Counted from the first letter of the stretch, positions 48,373 to 58,180 are shown. The stretch: DNA of 64,000 nt from an uncultured Clostridia bacterium (GCA_947175195.1 CAMWLQ010000003.1:1-64000); one strand, 5' to 3'. Numbers and translations: made by a program. The notes: a model not told the origin generated them from the letters alone.

Positions 48373-48397
48373 CAAGGGTGTGCCACGGCACACCCTT
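48373..48397 (-). terminator. terminator after rpsO
   Basis: Perfect 11-bp stem CAAGGGTGTGC and its complement around loop CACG, followed on the minus strand by TTTGTTATG. It lies 9 bases after the rpsO stop, before pnp. Confidence 0.8.
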
Positions 48398-48406
48398 GAA
48401 TCGGTG

Positions 48407-48670
48407 TTACTTACGCAATTCGAGTTTGGCAACCAAGCTGCGGTATCTTTCGATGTCGATTTCTTTAAGATAATTCAGCTGGCTGCGACGGCTACCTACC
48501 ATCTGCAAAAGTCCGCGGCGGGAGTGGTGATCCTTTTTGTGGGTCTTAAGGTGTTCGGTAAGATGATTTATGCGCCATGTAAGGAGCGCAATTTGAACCT
48601 CGGGACTACCCGTGTCACCCTCGTGCGTTGCGTACTTTGCTATGATTTCCGCCTTGATTTGTTTGTCCAT
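48407..48670 (-). CDS. rpsO: 30S ribosomal protein S15
   Basis: 87 residues, of standard length. Typical blocks: [36 protein letters not shown] and [23 protein letters not shown]. Binds the 16S central domain and commonly represses its own mRNA. GGAGGT lies just before the start. Adjacent to pnp, as in most bacteria. Confidence 0.98.
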   Translation of the reverse strand: MDKQIKAEIIAKYATHEGDTGSPEVQIALLTWRINHLTEHLKTHKKDHHSRRGLLQMVGSRRSQLNYLKEIDIERYRSLVAKLELRK

Positions 48671-48679
48671 TTTTTACCT

Positions 48680-48745
48680 CCGACAAAATTGAATTCGCCT
48701 TAATCACAGAACTGCGTGGAGAGCGCAATACCGAGAATAAGGTAC
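48680..48745 (-). promoter_or_regulatory. candidate S15 autoregulatory leader
   Basis: The untranslated leader of rpsO on the minus strand contains CCTTA ... TAAGG pairing around an inner TGCG/CGCA hairpin. Several bacteria use structured rpsO leaders that bind S15. The match is by position and pairing only. Confidence 0.4.
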
Positions 48746-48752
48746 GTAAAAG

Positions 48753-48782
48753 ATTATAGCACAGTATTTTTGCCTTTGTCAA
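48753..48782 (-). promoter_or_regulatory. rpsO promoter
   Basis: On the minus strand TTGACA (complement of 48777-48782), 18 bases, TATAAT (complement of 48753-48758). Confidence 0.75.
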
Positions 48783-48794
48783 TCGATTTTATAT

Positions 48795-48824
48795 AATTCG
48801 AAATTATGAATTCGGAATTAAATT
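48795..48824. repeat. AATTCCGAATT-type repeat at the EIIC gene end
   Basis: AATTCGAAATTATG followed by AATTCGGAATTAAATTC; a degenerate double copy of the border motif, partly inside the last codons of the EIIC gene. Confidence 0.5.
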
Positions 48825-50071
48825 CTCATGTCCCCTTTTCGTATCCAGCCCTTTTTGCGCATAAGCTCGGACACGCCGAGCGCGACCGCGGCGGGAACGA
48901 TAATATAGCACACAAGCACTGCTATAAGCACGTACCACCATTGTATGCCGTTTTCTATAGATGTCATAAAGGTTTGGATTACACCGACAAGCCCCGCAGT
49001 ACCCATGCCGCTGCCCGTAGCGTCGCACATAATTTTGAACGCCGCACTCGCAAGCGGTCCGGCAACGGCGGACGCCGCTACCGCGGGAATGAGTATGCGC
49101 GGATTTTTGCCGAGGTTTGGTATTTGCAGCATGCTCGTGCCTATGCCCTGCGACACAAGCCCGCCCCATTTGTTTTCGCGGAAGCTTGCCACGGCAAAGC
49201 CGACCATATGCGCGCAGCACCCCGCGCACGCCGCCGCCGCGCCTATACTCGCATTGTAGGATAACGCAGGCGTGTTTATAAGCGACGAATTGAATATCAT
49301 AACGCCGAACGCCGCGCTGGACGTAGGCAGCGTTAGCAGCAGTCCCATAACCACCGCAACGAGAATGCCGAACGACACGGGCTCCCAGCCTATAGCAAGC
49401 GACACCGCCTTGCCGAGCAGTGCAAACAGCATGCCGAAGGGAATACCGAGCGCGATTGCGCCCACCGTGCCGCACGCAATAGCGCACAGCGGCACGACAA
49501 GTATGTCTATAGGCGTTTTGCCCTCTACGTGCCGAGTGACCTCTATTGCCGCCACAGCCGCGACAAACGCGCCTACGGGGTCGCCTATTGCGATTGACGG
49601 ATTGGCTGACGCGCCGTAAACGTGTATGCCCGACAGCGCAAAAATGTTGGTAATGTTTGCGCCCACCATACCCGCGACGGAAGACGAAAAGCTTGTCAGC
49701 TTGCCTGCTTTAAGGCTGTACGCAATGCCGACGCCTATACCCGCGCCCATCAACAGCTTTGCGACGTACCCGATATAATACAACATATTGCCGAATGCGT
49801 TTTTGCCGATAAGCGACCCTATTTGCCCTATTATAGTGCCTATAATGAGCGTGCAAAAAAGTCCGAGCGCCATGCCCGAAAACGCCTCTATAAAATACCT
49901 GTGCGCAAAATACTTGACCCACTGCTTTGCCGTGCGTTTTTGCGGCGCGGTGTCTACTGCGCTTTGTTCTATTTGTTCGACTTGCTCGACGTTTTCGGCT
50001 ACCGCTTGTTCGTTTGCGTCGGGCGGTTGTGCCACTGTATCGTCAAGTTTTTCCGACTGAATTTCGTCCAT
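48818..50071 (-). CDS. orphan EIIC-type membrane transporter (PTS_EIIC_2 family)
   Basis: 417 residues. A hydrophilic acidic head (1-48), then about nine to ten membrane helices rich in Gly and Ala, with MLYYIGYVAKLLMGAGIGVGIAYSLKAGKL, NPSIAIGDPVGAFVAAVAAIEV and TLPTSSAAFGVMIF. This matches the PTS_EIIC_2 family, which lacks EIIA/EIIB partners and whose transported compound is unknown. No PTS phosphocarrier gene is nearby. Single-gene unit with its own promoter. Confidence 0.8.
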   Translation of the reverse strand: MDEIQSEKLDDTVAQPPDANEQAVAENVEQVEQIEQSAVDTAPQKRTAKQWVKYFAHRYFIEAFSGMALGLFCTLIIGTIIGQIGSLIGKNAFGNMLYYIGYVAKLLMGAGIGVGIAYSLKAGKLTSFSSSVAGMVGANITNIFALSGIHVYGASANPSIAIGDPVGAFVAAVAAIEVTRHVEGKTPIDILVVPLCAIACGTVGAIALGIPFGMLFALLGKAVSLAIGWEPVSFGILVAVVMGLLLTLPTSSAAFGVMIFNSSLINTPALSYNASIGAAAACAGCCAHMVGFAVASFRENKWGGLVSQGIGTSMLQIPNLGKNPRILIPAVAASAVAGPLASAAFKIMCDATGSGMGTAGLVGVIQTFMTSIENGIQWWYVLIAVLVCYIIVPAAVALGVSELMRKKGWIRKGDMRI

Positions 50072-50106
50072 ATTGTTTCACTCCTGCAAAACAATTTAGT
50101 AATTAC

Positions 50107-50135
50107 AGTATAACATTCGCAACACGGAGTGTCAA
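50107..50135 (-). promoter_or_regulatory. promoter of the EIIC gene
   Basis: On the minus strand TTGACA (complement of 50130-50135), 17 bases, TATACT (complement of 50107-50112). Confidence 0.8.
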
Positions 50136-50154
50136 ATAAATAATAACATGCACA

Positions 50155-50186
50155 AAAAAACTCCTTACATACGTAAGAAGTTTTTT
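50155..50186 (-). terminator. terminator of the InlB-repeat lipoprotein gene
   Basis: AAAAAACT plus CTTAC pair with GTAAG plus AGTTTTTT around loop ATAC with one mismatch. It lies 19 bases beyond the stop codon and ends in a T-run on the minus strand. Confidence 0.85.
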
Positions 50187-50204
50187 GTGTTATGTAATTA
50201 TCGA

Positions 50205-53066
50205 TTAAGCTTGACGTGTAAACGTTGCTTGTAAATCACTATCAACATCCATTGTGCTCCAATCGAATATTTGTAAAGAGCTATTATCTTCCGAAATCAA
50301 TATCCAAAAATCTTCGCCGTTGATTTTGATTTTAAATGCTCTATCGTTGCCCGCAACTGCCGTCGCTGTACCATCACCACTTTGGAATCCGGCGTATGCG
50401 TATGCCAGCGTGTCAGTGTTAATAGTTATTTGCGTGTAAGTAGCAATCCCTACATTAAGCGAGCCTGTAAATGTTTTTTCAGCCACGTCCTCGCCTCCCG
50501 ACGACGCGTCTTTCCACTGTGCGGTAAGCGTTACGTTTCCGTTGGGCATGGTGTACTCCGCGCCAGCGGCATACTTATTTGTCCCATCCGACCAACCGTC
50601 GAACACTTTGTCACCATTGGCAAGTCCCGTGCCTGCCGCAAGGTCGAACCTTTCTCCCTCGGCTTTATTTGTTTCTATAGGGAGCGTACCAGTGCCACCG
50701 CCAAGGTCATACGTCACCGTATAATACGTTATTTGCTCCCAAACGGCAGTGAACGTTGTATCCTGCGTCAGCGTGTAATACGAACCCGCATCATAAATAG
50801 CACCCTCATTAGCGGTACCGATATCCGCGCTGCTCGTCCAACCTTTAAGCGTATATCCCGCTCTGGTGAAATAAATATTAGCTGCAAGGAATTGCTTTTT
50901 ACCGTAAGGCAAGCGGTATGCGGTTGCGGACGAGATAAACTTTGTCGTACTCGTTTCGCTGTCGAAATTGGTTTCGACTGCCGGATTGTCAACACCCGCA
51001 TAGCTGACAGTATACAACCTATTCCACCTTGCAATTACTTCGGTGTTATCGCCCGTCAATATTATTCTTGCACCCTGGGCATAGTCGGTTTCGTTTACAG
51101 TCCAACCCGCCAACGTGTAATCGTCACGCGAGAAACCTATTTGATAATTGCGTATCAGCGTATATGAATTGGGAGTCGTGACGTAATCGGTATAGTCCTC
51201 ACCGTTTCCGCCGTTCGCTTTGTAGACTATAGTATAGATATGATAGACATATTCTACAACCACGTCTTTTTCGGGCATTGTAAAGTTCTCGCAATAAGCG
51301 TTGTCTTTTATTTCTCCGTCCACCTTGATTTGTTCGTAATTGGAATCAATCGGATACAACAACCCTACTGGTATATCTTTAGAATAATATGCAATAATGT
51401 CATCGCTGTTCGGAATATTGTTGGTTATTGTCATCTTGTAGAGCCGATCTTGGAACTCGTATTGATTTTGTCCCACGGTCAAGGTGATATGTATGTTACG
51501 ACCGTTTGTCGTACCCGTTACTGGCGTGCTTACGCGAGCCGAAGCGTAATCCGAATCCACTACAGTGCTGTCAGTTATAGTAAACGCATTGTACGAATAT
51601 GTATACGATAAATCATTGTATACTAAGCAATCATAATCACCTGTATATATTATAATTGTCCCTGTGCCGTCATCATTCAACATGAGTGTGCCAGTAATAT
51701 TATCGTTGTTATATGCTACGGCTATGTTTGCGGTTGGATTGAACATAGGCACGTTCTTCCACTGTGCAGTAAAAGTTACCGCTTTTTCAGACATGGTGTA
51801 TTCAGCGCCTGCGGCATACTTGTTTTTGCCGTCATACCAGCCGTCAAATACTTTACCGCCATTGGTAAGCCCAGCTGCAGAAGCAAGGTTGAATTTTTCA
51901 CCTTTTGCCTTGTCGGTTTCGGTGGGCACCGTGCCGCTCGCGCCATCACCGATGACATATGTAACCGAATGTTTTACAGCCGCACTCAAATCGCCGTATG
52001 TATATGTTTTCCCTTTTACGGTAATCGCAATATTAAGTACGTTGTTTATAAATGTTCCCGTACAAGTCGTGCCAATCGCAGGAGTGATTGTGATAGTTGA
52101 ACCCTGCATAGAAAAGGTAAGCGTTACATACTCCAAAGAGTTTTCGCTTAAATGTAAAATATAAAAACCGCCCTCATGTGTTTTAAAATCCAAATCTATC
52201 CTTGATGTCCAATCGTTATCTTCTCCTCTAAATGCGTTTTCATACTGCGCCACAAAAACGGCATCGCCTGTAAGAGTGTACGTATTGCCCGCATACAGCA
52301 ATCTGTTGGAAACAGCGTCATCATTCTCCGCTTTCCAACCGTTAAACCTATAGAAATTTTCTACGACAAACGGAAAATCATATAATATAGAATATGTGCC
52401 CGACGGCACGTTGCTTATAACTACATCCTCGCCTGTGCCGTGTTCGCCCGCCTTGTATGTTACCGTATACGTTACCGGAATCTCGTTATCCTTCCACTGC
52501 GCGGTGAAAACAACCGGTTTATCCGACATAGTGTATTCGGCGCCTGCGGCGTACTTGTTTTCGCCGTCCGACCAGCCGTCGAATTCCTTGCCTTCGTACG
52601 AAATACCGTCAGCCGACGCAAGGTTAAACTTTTCGTTCGCACCCTTGTATGATTGGGCGGGCGTTTCGCCGGTACCACCGTTAAGGTTGTAAGTTACACT
52701 GTACGTTACTGGATCGTCGCCGTTAGATCCCCACTGCGCGGTAAACGTAACCGCATTGGACGGCATAGTGTATTCGTCACCTGCATTATACGTAAGGCTG
52801 CCGTCGTTCCAGCCCGCAAACGTCTTACCCTCATAGGTAATGCCGTCGGCGGATTTAAGCTTGAACTTTTCCCCTGCCGCCTTGTCCGTTTCGGTGGGCG
52901 GCGTGCCCGTTGCGTCCGCGCCGACCTCGTAAGTAACCTTGTATTTTTTGTCGGGCGTATTCTCGTGTTTTCCGTCGGACGTACCGCCGTCGCACGCGAT
53001 AAACGCAAGCGCCGTAGCTGCTACCGTCAGCGGCAGCAGTAGTGTTTTTAACAATCTTTTTGCCAT
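50205..53066 (-). CDS. lipoprotein with seven InlB B-type (Listeria-Bacteroides) repeats
   Basis: 953 residues. Signal with a lipobox-like end (ALAFIAC, Cys25), so probably lipid-anchored. Repeats of about 70 residues at roughly 43-112, 122-192, 199-275, 366-437, 611-681, 683-773 and 779-849, with the pattern VTYxxxGGTG...GWSDGxxKYAAGAEYTM...VTFTAQW; KYAAGAEYTM is repeated almost exactly in four of them. Between 445-605 and after 860 are unrelated beta-rich domains. Such repeats form elongated beta stalks on Gram-positive surfaces. AAGGAGAGAG precedes the ATG. The neighbouring gene encodes a related surface lipoprotein. Confidence 0.87.
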   Translation of the reverse strand: MAKRLLKTLLLPLTVAATALAFIACDGGTSDGKHENTPDKKYKVTYEVGADATGTPPTETDKAAGEKFKLKSADGITYEGKTFAGWNDGSLTYNAGDEYTMPSNAVTFTAQWGSNGDDPVTYSVTYNLNGGTGETPAQSYKGANEKFNLASADGISYEGKEFDGWSDGENKYAAGAEYTMSDKPVVFTAQWKDNEIPVTYTVTYKAGEHGTGEDVVISNVPSGTYSILYDFPFVVENFYRFNGWKAENDDAVSNRLLYAGNTYTLTGDAVFVAQYENAFRGEDNDWTSRIDLDFKTHEGGFYILHLSENSLEYVTLTFSMQGSTITITPAIGTTCTGTFINNVLNIAITVKGKTYTYGDLSAAVKHSVTYVIGDGASGTVPTETDKAKGEKFNLASAAGLTNGGKVFDGWYDGKNKYAAGAEYTMSEKAVTFTAQWKNVPMFNPTANIAVAYNNDNITGTLMLNDDGTGTIIIYTGDYDCLVYNDLSYTYSYNAFTITDSTVVDSDYASARVSTPVTGTTNGRNIHITLTVGQNQYEFQDRLYKMTITNNIPNSDDIIAYYSKDIPVGLLYPIDSNYEQIKVDGEIKDNAYCENFTMPEKDVVVEYVYHIYTIVYKANGGNGEDYTDYVTTPNSYTLIRNYQIGFSRDDYTLAGWTVNETDYAQGARIILTGDNTEVIARWNRLYTVSYAGVDNPAVETNFDSETSTTKFISSATAYRLPYGKKQFLAANIYFTRAGYTLKGWTSSADIGTANEGAIYDAGSYYTLTQDTTFTAVWEQITYYTVTYDLGGGTGTLPIETNKAEGERFDLAAGTGLANGDKVFDGWSDGTNKYAAGAEYTMPNGNVTLTAQWKDASSGGEDVAEKTFTGSLNVGIATYTQITINTDTLAYAYAGFQSGDGTATAVAGNDRAFKIKINGEDFWILISEDNSSLQIFDWSTMDVDSDLQATFTRQA

Positions 53067-53089
53067 AGTCTCTCTCCTTTTTGGATAAT

Positions 53090-53117
53090 ATTATACCCCT
53101 CCGCACGTCATTGTGCG
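53090..53117 (-). promoter_or_regulatory. promoter -10 of the InlB-repeat gene with an inverted repeat in place of the -35 region
   Basis: TATAAT on the minus strand is the complement of 53090-53095. No good -35 box exists; instead the inverted repeat CGCAC-N6-GTGCG (53102-53117) covers that region, as for a regulator-dependent promoter. Confidence 0.45.
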
Positions 53118-53190
53118 AAAAATAGATAACCTGATATAGTAAAATATGTAGCAATTACTTTAAAGCAGTATTTAATGCCGTAGCGTAACG

Positions 53191-56100
53191 TTATGCAGTG
53201 GTATGCTTGTATGTAAAGGTTGTATGGTCGTCGGACACCGTTACGGTAAAGCTGTAAACAGTGCTACGATATGTGAACGTAAACGTGTACACGTTGCCGT
53301 TCTTTTCCGCCAACACGCCATAGCCGCTTGCCTCCGTCCAGTACAGCTTGCGGTCGGTATCTACATCTATTTCGAACTCAGCCGTGATAATATAGATATT
53401 GTCGTTTTGCATAAGAATGGATATTTTGCTGCCGTCCGGCGCCGTAATATCGTTGTAACGAATAGGCGAAAGCTTTTTGGTGATATCCAGCGTCTCGCCG
53501 TTGAAATCGACATATATATCGTACAGCTTGCCGTCCTCGTCCTCGTAGTTATAGATGATTTTGGTGCTGTATCCGTTTATGTACAGCTGAACTTCTTTGC
53601 CGTTAAACTTGACGGTAGCGTATCCGCGGTTGTTTTCGTAGCTCTCGGGCTGAAGATCCATCGGATCGCATTCAAGCGTGTTCTTGCCGTCCTTGGTCGT
53701 GTACGTCATCTTTTCCTGAATGGGGGTAAAGTACCGCATAGTGCTACCCAACGCAAAGGAAATAACGCCGTCCTTGTATTTGCCCTCTATGGTGGCGTAA
53801 GGCGTACCGGTGCTTGACGAACTGTACTCGTAGAACGTGATCTTTTCGCCGTCGATAGCGTACATCCACACGTACGAGTTTTGATACACTGCCCTGCCGT
53901 CCAGCTCAAGCGTATCGCCGCCGCTTATGTACATACCCTTTTCGTCACCCGACTCTATGTACAAATGCCTGCAATAATCGCTCCACGTGGATTCACTGTA
54001 GCAGTTAAGCGCGACGTCGATATTTTGTACTTTAAACCTGAACGCAATATTGCCGAGCGTAATCTTGCTGCCCATTGTGGGTGCGCCGTCTTCGGCATCG
54101 CCCATAAGCTCTACAACGAGCGTGGGATCGTCTTCGTAAACATTGCATTGATAGAATGCAAAGTCGCCTATTTCCGTAATGGCGGCGCCAAGCTGCACAA
54201 GCCTGAGGCTTTCGCAGCCGCTAAACGCGCTTTCGCCTATTATCTTGATTGCCGGCAGCTCCAGCACATCCTCTTGTGTATTGTCGCTGTTGTTGAGCTT
54301 GTCGCATGCAGCAAACGCCATTGAGCCTAAGCTTTGAACATTGGGCATCGCAACCGTTTCGAGGTTTACGCAGCCGTAGAACGCACTTGCGCCCACAAGA
54401 ATAACATTGTTAAGGTCAACGCTCTTGATAAAGTCCATTCCACGGAACACTTCGCTGTTGATTGCATTAATGTAATCCGGAATGACAATGTCTATAAGCT
54501 CGCCTTCCGCAAGCTCCTTTTGCAGGTTATACTGAACAAGCACAGTATATTCTGTGCTGCCCGACGTTACGGTTTGCGTAACCCACTCGGGCAATTTGGC
54601 AGCCGCGGTAGCGCCCACGATTTTGTCCGCAAATGCACTCCAAGCGGTCTTGTATGCGTCCACAGCGGTGTCGGGAACGACTATTTTAAAGTCGCCCGCG
54701 CCCCAGCGGAAGGGATTGTCATCCGCGCCGGTATAGTCTAATTGTGCGGGAGTCGTGCCGAGGAATACAGCACGGCGCAACGAGTAGTTGTTTTGGAATG
54801 CGCGCGCACCTATTGCCGTCACTGTCGCGGGTACGGTCACCGAAGTGAGCGATACGCCGCTCGTGCTTATTAAGTAATTAAACGCATCGGCGGCAATCTC
54901 GGTTGCCTCTTCGGGAATTTCCACAACAGTCGCCTGACCTTGATAATCGGTAAGAACGCCATTTGTGTTTACGACACAGCCGGTCTTGCTGACCGAGAAT
55001 TTCATATTTGCATTGTTGATTACAAATACCATTCTTTCGGTTTCGACGGTTTCACCGTCTTCCTCAGTCGTGCAAACAAGGGTAACTACACCGCCCTCGT
55101 CAACCGTGTAATCACCTTCGTAAATAACGCCGTTGGATATGTACTGCGCCATGCCGTAGCCGTCAAGGTACAGCGTGCTCTTGTCATTTTCTTCGGTCGA
55201 TGTGTATGTGCCGACAACCGTTTCGTCGCACATACTGAACACGGGAATGTAACCGCCACTACTCGATGAAACAACACCGACGATAAACTTGAACGTAAAC
55301 TGATCCTGATACATTGCGGAAAGCGGCTCGAACTGCCACTCACCCCTTATCGATTCGTAATTGTCGGTGCCGTAATACACGCCATTTACCGACATAGTAA
55401 TATTTTGACCTGCGTCGTCGTAAACGTTAAGCGTTGCGTTGCCGTAACCGCCGAGGTTGAGCTCCCAAGCAAGTCCGTTGATATTGTAGAACGTGCCGCT
55501 TTCGCCACCGATTATTGTGAACAATCCGTCGTATTCGGTGCCTTCTACCGGCTGGCGTACAATGTTAAAGTACGACGTTTCGGGCTTGGAGCTGTCGTCC
55601 GCCTTTTCGTCGGTATATTTGAATATGTAATCGCCGTTTTCGGGATCGTATTCGTAATCGCCGCTTGCCGCAACGTTGATCATATCGCCCACGCACCGTA
55701 TATACGTCGCATAGCCAAAGCCGTCCAACGCCATAATGTAGTCGTAGGAAATCATATCGTATACGTAATCGTACATTAAGTACTGACCTTGCATTCCGTC
55801 CAACGTAGCGTAAGTGAAGTTGGGATACAGCCTGCCCGCAAACTCGCCGCCCTCGAACTCGTCGGAGTAGAACGTGAACTCGGTGCTGCCCGATGCGGTA
55901 TCGCTGCTCGGGGAAACAAAGCCGTCAAGATTTTTTGCGTCTTTATCCGCACGGACAAGCTTTGCCGCGCCCTTACCCTTGCCGATAAGCGGCTCGTACA
56001 CGTAAATCTTGTCGTCGTTTTCGTTGCGCGCGTCGGTGTACTCTACCGCCCACTGCGCATAAAGCTTGATATTGGAATCGGTAAGCGTAATCTTGTCGCC

Positions 56101-56622
56101 CGCGTTGTACTGTCCGTCCTGCTTGACGTCAGCCACCAAGCCGTTGGGGTAAATGGACCAACCGACAAACATATAACCAACGGCGCCGTAATCGTTGCCG
56201 TCGGCAACGGTAACGCTTTCACCCGCCTCGACCGTCACGTTGGGAATGTCCTTTGCGTGCGGGGCTTGACCCTTGTTATATTCGTAAATTACGGTATATT
56301 CGACTTTAGGGGTGTCGAACTTGGCGTAATACTTAACGTTCTTATTGGGCATGACGGAAGGGATTTCCACCGCGTCGCCTTTGAACTCGGCATTGGTGTA
56401 CCAGCCGACAAATGTGCTGCCCGATTTTTCGGGATTGCTCGGCGCAAAAATCATACTGCCGCCCACTGCGGTTATCGGGTCGATTTCCGTCCCGCCGTAG
56501 GTTTCGAACGACATAGTATACGTTTTGGACGCATCGTCGCCGCCGCAACCTACGACAAACATCGACATAGCCGCGACCGCCGCTAATATTATTGTCACAA
56601 AGATAAGTTTACGTGATTTCAT
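53191..56622 (-). CDS. surface lipoprotein with InlB-type repeats and BspA-type leucine-rich repeats
   Basis: 1,143 residues from ATG 56622. The signal MKSRKLIFVTIILAAVAAMS ends with lipobox VVGC (Cys26). Two InlB-type repeats at about 33-102 and 106-192 (GWYTNAEFKG; VGWSIYPNGL ... LYAQW). A middle region with beta-rich repeats of GDYEYDPENGDYIFKY type (about 200-560). BspA-type LRR_5 repeats at about 565-870 (IAADAFNYL, IGARAFQNNYSL, VGASAFYGCVNLE, IGESAFSGCESLR), then a beta-rich C-terminus. A longer frame to 56745 adds 41 residues that overlap the promoter, and AAAGGT precedes 56622. Probably an adhesin or glycan/protein-binding surface protein. Confidence 0.85.
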   Translation of the reverse strand: MKSRKLIFVTIILAAVAAMSMFVVGCGGDDASKTYTMSFETYGGTEIDPITAVGGSMIFAPSNPEKSGSTFVGWYTNAEFKGDAVEIPSVMPNKNVKYYAKFDTPKVEYTVIYEYNKGQAPHAKDIPNVTVEAGESVTVADGNDYGAVGYMFVGWSIYPNGLVADVKQDGQYNAGDKITLTDSNIKLYAQWAVEYTDARNENDDKIYVYEPLIGKGKGAAKLVRADKDAKNLDGFVSPSSDTASGSTEFTFYSDEFEGGEFAGRLYPNFTYATLDGMQGQYLMYDYVYDMISYDYIMALDGFGYATYIRCVGDMINVAASGDYEYDPENGDYIFKYTDEKADDSSKPETSYFNIVRQPVEGTEYDGLFTIIGGESGTFYNINGLAWELNLGGYGNATLNVYDDAGQNITMSVNGVYYGTDNYESIRGEWQFEPLSAMYQDQFTFKFIVGVVSSSSGGYIPVFSMCDETVVGTYTSTEENDKSTLYLDGYGMAQYISNGVIYEGDYTVDEGGVVTLVCTTEEDGETVETERMVFVINNANMKFSVSKTGCVVNTNGVLTDYQGQATVVEIPEEATEIAADAFNYLISTSGVSLTSVTVPATVTAIGARAFQNNYSLRRAVFLGTTPAQLDYTGADDNPFRWGAGDFKIVVPDTAVDAYKTAWSAFADKIVGATAAAKLPEWVTQTVTSGSTEYTVLVQYNLQKELAEGELIDIVIPDYINAINSEVFRGMDFIKSVDLNNVILVGASAFYGCVNLETVAMPNVQSLGSMAFAACDKLNNSDNTQEDVLELPAIKIIGESAFSGCESLRLVQLGAAITEIGDFAFYQCNVYEDDPTLVVELMGDAEDGAPTMGSKITLGNIAFRFKVQNIDVALNCYSESTWSDYCRHLYIESGDEKGMYISGGDTLELDGRAVYQNSYVWMYAIDGEKITFYEYSSSSTGTPYATIEGKYKDGVISFALGSTMRYFTPIQEKMTYTTKDGKNTLECDPMDLQPESYENNRGYATVKFNGKEVQLYINGYSTKIIYNYEDEDGKLYDIYVDFNGETLDITKKLSPIRYNDITAPDGSKISILMQNDNIYIITAEFEIDVDTDRKLYWTEASGYGVLAEKNGNVYTFTFTYRSTVYSFTVTVSDDHTTFTYKHTTA

Positions 56623-56715
56623 ACTGTACCTTTTCCGCTTACAACCGATTTTTTTTGTACAATAAAGCAAACCGTTGACGGCGCCATTGCCATACAAAAG
56701 TTGTAATATTGCTTT

Positions 56716-56745
56716 ATAATACCACTTTTTGAAAGGTATTGTCAA
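56716..56745 (-). promoter_or_regulatory. promoter of the LRR lipoprotein gene
   Basis: On the minus strand TTGACA (complement of 56740-56745), 18 bases, TATTAT (complement of 56716-56721), leaving a leader of about 85 bases. The spacing confirms that the true start is 56622, not 56745. Confidence 0.7.
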
Positions 56746-56825
56746 ACATTAATAATATAAATTTAGGCACAATTAACCAAAAACACAAAAATTTTGGCTG
56801 ATTGTGCGTAGCAGTGCGAATTTGT

Positions 56826-56854
56826 TTGCTTTTTGCCGCAAATTATTATACAAT
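56826..56854 (+). promoter_or_regulatory. argG promoter
   Basis: TTGCTT (56826-56831), 17 bases, TACAAT (56849-56854), about 40 bases before the start codon. I see no clear ARG box. Confidence 0.5.
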
Positions 56855-56893
56855 ACGTGTGTTAATATTTTTTACATTAAGGAGTACATACTT

Positions 56894-58105
56894 ATGGCAA
56901 AAATGCGCGTTGTTCTTGCGTATTCCGGTGGACTGGACACCACCATCATCATTCCTTGGTTAAAGGAAAACTACGACTGCGACGTTATAGCCGTCGCCGC
57001 CGACGTCGGACAGGGCGAGGAGCTTCCCCCTCTCCACGAAAAAGCCAAAAAGAGCGGAGCGGAAAAACTCTATATCGAGAATCTTCAAGACGAGTTTGTA
57101 ACCGACTGCATATTCCCCACCATCAAGGCTGGCGCGGTGTACGAGGGCAAGTATCTTTTGGGTACGTCGTTTGCTCGACCCGTAATCGCCAAACGCTTGG
57201 TGGAAATCGCCAAAAAGGAAAAGGCGGACGCCATTTGCCACGGCTGCACGGGCAAGGGCAACGACCAAGTGCGGTTTGAGCTGTCCATTAAGGCGCTTGC
57301 GCCCGATATGAAGATTATCGCACCGTGGCGTATTTGGGATCTTAAGTCCCGCGACGACGAAATCGATTATGCCACCGCGCACGGACTGGACGTGCCCGTC
57401 ACCAAAGAGCACAACTATTCCATGGACCGCAACCTTTGGCACCTTTCGCACGAAGGCAGCGACCTCGAAGATCCCGCCAACGAGCCCAAGGACGAAATGC
57501 TGCTTATAAGCAAGCCCATTAAGGACACGCCCGACACCCCCGAATACGTCACTATCGACTGGGTCAAGGGTATTCCCACTGCGGTAAACGGCAAAAAGCT
57601 CGCACCCGTTGCGCTCATCGAAACGCTTAACGAAATCGGCTCCAGGCACGGCGTAGGCGTAGACGACATGGTGGAAAACCGTCTTGTCGGCATGAAATCG
57701 CGCGGCGTTTACGAAAACCCCGCAGGCTCCATACTGTACGCTGCGCACAAGAATTTGGAGGAAATCACCCTCGACCGCGATACCGCTCACTTTAAAGAGC
57801 ATATCGCTATCAAGTTTGCCGAGCTTGTGTACGACGGCAAGTGGTACACCCCGTTGCGCGAGGCGCTGTCCGCTTTCGTCGACCAAACGCAGGAATACGT
57901 TACCGGCACGACCAAGCTCAAGCTGTTCAAGGGCAAAATCACGCCCGCGGGCATGACATCCCCCTACTCGCTGTACGACGAGGATATAGCGACGTTCGGC
58001 GAGGACGACGTATACGACCAAAAGGATTCGGCTGGCTTTATCAACCTGTTCGGCTTGCCCCTCAAGGTCCGCGCCAAAATGCTGGAAAAAGCCAACAAAA
58101 AGTAA
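56894..58105 (+). CDS. argG: argininosuccinate synthase
   Basis: 403 residues from ATG 56894 with AAGGAG ten bases upstream; a longer frame from 56804 covers the promoter. The PP-loop AYSGGLDTT is at the N-terminus, followed by [33 protein letters not shown] and the substrate-binding [26 protein letters not shown]. It joins citrulline and aspartate using ATP. It forms a pair with argH. Confidence 0.97.
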   Translation: MAKMRVVLAYSGGLDTTIIIPWLKENYDCDVIAVAADVGQGEELPPLHEKAKKSGAEKLYIENLQDEFVTDCIFPTIKAGAVYEGKYLLGTSFARPVIAKRLVEIAKKEKADAICHGCTGKGNDQVRFELSIKALAPDMKIIAPWRIWDLKSRDDEIDYATAHGLDVPVTKEHNYSMDRNLWHLSHEGSDLEDPANEPKDEMLLISKPIKDTPDTPEYVTIDWVKGIPTAVNGKKLAPVALIETLNEIGSRHGVGVDDMVENRLVGMKSRGVYENPAGSILYAAHKNLEEITLDRDTAHFKEHIAIKFAELVYDGKWYTPLREALSAFVDQTQEYVTGTTKLKLFKGKITPAGMTSPYSLYDEDIATFGEDDVYDQKDSAGFINLFGLPLKVRAKMLEKANKK

Positions 58106-58130
58106 TTTACAATCATTATAAACGAAACTT

Positions 58131-58153
58131 GCGGATTTATATCCGCATTTTTC
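58131..58153 (+). terminator. hairpin with T-run between argG and argH
   Basis: GCGGAT-TTAT-ATCCGC followed by ATTTTTC: a short intrinsic-terminator-like hairpin that could lower argH expression relative to argG. Confidence 0.5.
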
Positions 58154-58180
58154 TAAAGAACACTTTTTTACGAGGTCACT

